Part shown: piece after piece, positions 5,427 through 6,612 of the stretch
Numbering within the stretch: the first letter of the stretch is position 1
How the letters are laid out: each line of letters starts with the position of its first letter
NCBI GenBank assembly: GCA_002311865.1
Contig: DBZV01000196.1
Span: forward strand, 8,257-14,868
Length of the DNA stretch: 6,612 nucleotides
Direction of reading: 5' to 3'
DNA from: Dehalococcoidia bacterium UBA1151
Lineage (GTDB): Bacteria > Chloroflexota > Dehalococcoidia > Lucifugimonadales > Lucifugimonadaceae
Notes under the pieces: model-generated
What the model saw: only the letters and a program-made list of their open reading frames with translations
Told to the model about the DNA's origin: nothing
The model's database searches: none
Program-made: the position numbers and the translations under genes

Positions 5427-6612
5427 CCCCTAATTGCTCAGGATCCAGCGGGAACGGCTCAGGCTTGCCCAGGTGGTAGCCCTGGGCGTATTTCACGCCA
5501 ATTTCGCCAAGAAACTTCATCGTCTCTTCATCCTCCACGAACTCCGCGATCACGTCTAATCCGATTGCGTGTGCCAGTCCGCAGATGGCTTTCGCGAACT
5601 CTCGGTCATGTGCATCTTTCGCGAGTGTCAGAACCAGGCTTTCATCAAGTTTCAACATGTGGAACGGAAGCGTTCGTATCTGTTTGAGCGATGTCGTGCC
5701 GCTGCCAAAGTCATCAATCGCGACACGGTAGCCTGCGTCGTTGAGGTGATTCACGAATGTGGCTGCGTGGCCGCCGCTGCGTTGAGTAGCGGTTTCAGTG
5801 ATCTCGAAAATGATGTCGAATGGATTCACGCCAAGTTCCGTGCCAGTCGAGATCGCGTACTCTGCCATCTCCATGCCAACTGAACGCGATGACACATTGA
5901 TCGTAAGAACGGTTGGTTGGCCGGCATCTGCCAGCTTTTTGGAACGATTGAGCGCGGCGGCGATTACTCGCTCGTCGATCTGCTGAATCAGGTCCAGAGA
6001 CTCGGCTTCCGCGATAAAATCTGCGGGACTGATTATGGTGCCGTCAGCCTCCTTGATTCTGACCAGCACTTCGTACATTTCAATTTTTCGACTCTCGACG
6101 CCATAGATCGGTTGCCGATAGAGAGTGAGTCTGCGGTTGTCCAGTGCGTCCAGAATAGACGTGCGCTTCTGTTGCAGCGCTGTAATTACGTCCCGACCGC
6201 CATGTGCCGGGTCGTACAGCACCGCCTGATTTCGGCCTGCGTCCTTGGCCTGATAGAGGGCGATATCTGCGAAAGAGGTGAGATCTTCCATCGTCGCGTC
6301 GTCCATCGGGAAGCTTGCCACGCCAGCACTTGCTGAAACCTGCACGCGCTCGCCTCTGACGCTCAGGGTGACATCAGAGATCGCTGCGATCAGTTCCACG
6401 GCTTTGGCGAGACCATCAGCTTCGGTCGCATCGTAGAGAATGACGTTGAACTCATCCCCGCCAACACGCGCTACAAGGTCCGAGCTTCTGAGTGACTCAT
6501 CAAGTTTGTGTCCGACGGCGGCGATAAGTTCGTCGCCCACAGAGTGGCCATGCGTGTCATTGACGAGTTTGAAGCCATCCAGATCCAGGAAAACGAGCGC
6601 GTGCTGGGCGCC
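5320..6612 (-). CDS. GGDEF-EAL cyclic-di-GMP synthase/phosphodiesterase, 5' end cut by window
   Basis: The frame is open to the right edge: 430 residues are visible and the true start lies beyond 6612 (the GTG at 6540 is an internal Val in HSVGDEL). Numbering from the edge, the GGDEF domain starts at FLDLDGFKLVND (8-19, metal Asp D10) and has an intact GGDEF at 51-55. RSSD (42-45) sits exactly five residues upstream, matching the product-inhibition I-site RxxD. The EAL domain has EVLVR (181-185, an EAL variant keeping ExLxR), N239 in INVS, E270 in FEITET, D300-D301 in DDFGSG, K321 in LKLDES, E357 in IAEFVE and Q377 in YAQGY. All catalytic positions for c-di-GMP synthesis and breakdown are therefore present. 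Sensor or membrane segments, if any, are outside the window. After the EAL domain ends near GKPEPF, a roughly 40-residue Pro/Arg-rich tail runs antisense into the PAC2 gene. No link to the dehydrogenase operon is evident. Confidence 0.93.
   Translation of the reverse strand, partial: GAQHALVFLDLDGFKLVNDTHGHSVGDELIAAVGHKLDESLRSSDLVARVGGDEFNVILYDATEADGLAKAVELIAAISDVTLSVRGERVQVSASAGVASFPMDDATMEDLTSFADIALYQAKDAGRNQAVLYDPAHGGRDVITALQQKRTSILDALDNRRLTLYRQPIYGVESRKIEMYEVLVRIKEADGTIISPADFIAEAESLDLIQQIDERVIAAALNRSKKLADAGQPTVLTINVSSRSVGMEMAEYAISTGTELGVNPFDIIFEITETATQRSGGHAATFVNHLNDAGYRVAIDDFGSGTTSLKQIRTLPFHMLKLDESLVLTLAKDAHDREFAKAICGLAHAIGLDVIAEFVEDEETMKFLGEIGVKYAQGYHLGKPEPFPLDPEQLGATHDSAYRHPAFVATPQGTARFRARAVSPHPRYPP

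Noticed and set aside
1..6612. CRISPR array, tRNA/rRNA, insertion sequence ends or integrase sites
   Set aside because: I scanned for regularly spaced repeats, cloverleaf-like sequence, transposase-like frames and terminal inverted repeats around the AT-rich nuclease and found none I could support.

Overview
The window reads as bacterial chromosome of fairly high GC (hand-counted 60-base lines in the dehydrogenase genes reach 65-68% GC). The combination of several 2-hydroxyacid dehydrogenases, an LDH2-family dehydrogenase whose N-terminus matches (from memory) versions common in marine SAR202-type Chloroflexota, and a bacterial PAC2 protein makes an uncultured Chloroflexota likely. This is an inference from protein style, not proof.

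Layout: bases 1-4308 hold a block of minus-strand genes that looks like one operon. In transcription order these are: an LDH2/malate-type dehydrogenase (about 4308-3205, TTG start); a PD-(D/E)XK_4 nuclease (3208-2174, with its displaced C-terminus at 2210-2004); a GhrA-like D-2-hydroxyacid dehydrogenase (1956-994); and a PGDH-like D-2-hydroxyacid dehydrogenase (974 to beyond base 1). Spacing is tight: a 4-base ATGA overlap, then 47 bp after the restored nuclease stop, then 19 bp. A 179-bp divergent intergenic region (4309-4487) carries a nearly perfect 20-bp direct repeat with a TACAAT hexamer between the copies. It separates the operon from a plus-strand PAC2-family gene (4488-5426). That gene converges on, and overlaps by 107 bp, a minus-strand GGDEF-EAL cyclic-di-GMP enzyme whose N-terminus lies beyond base 6612.

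The LDH2 enzyme and the two D-2HADH enzymes probably act on one or more 2-hydroxyacids. The two folds commonly have opposite or different stereochemistry, so together they could invert or racemise a hydroxyacid through its 2-oxoacid; the substrate cannot be read from the sequence. The nuclease is the odd gene. It is clearly AT-richer than its neighbours, belongs to an accessory nuclease family of unknown role, is translationally linked to the metabolic operon, and carries an apparent one-base deletion that cuts off its last 68 residues.

I see no RNA genes, CRISPR array, insertion sequence or convincing terminator in the window.
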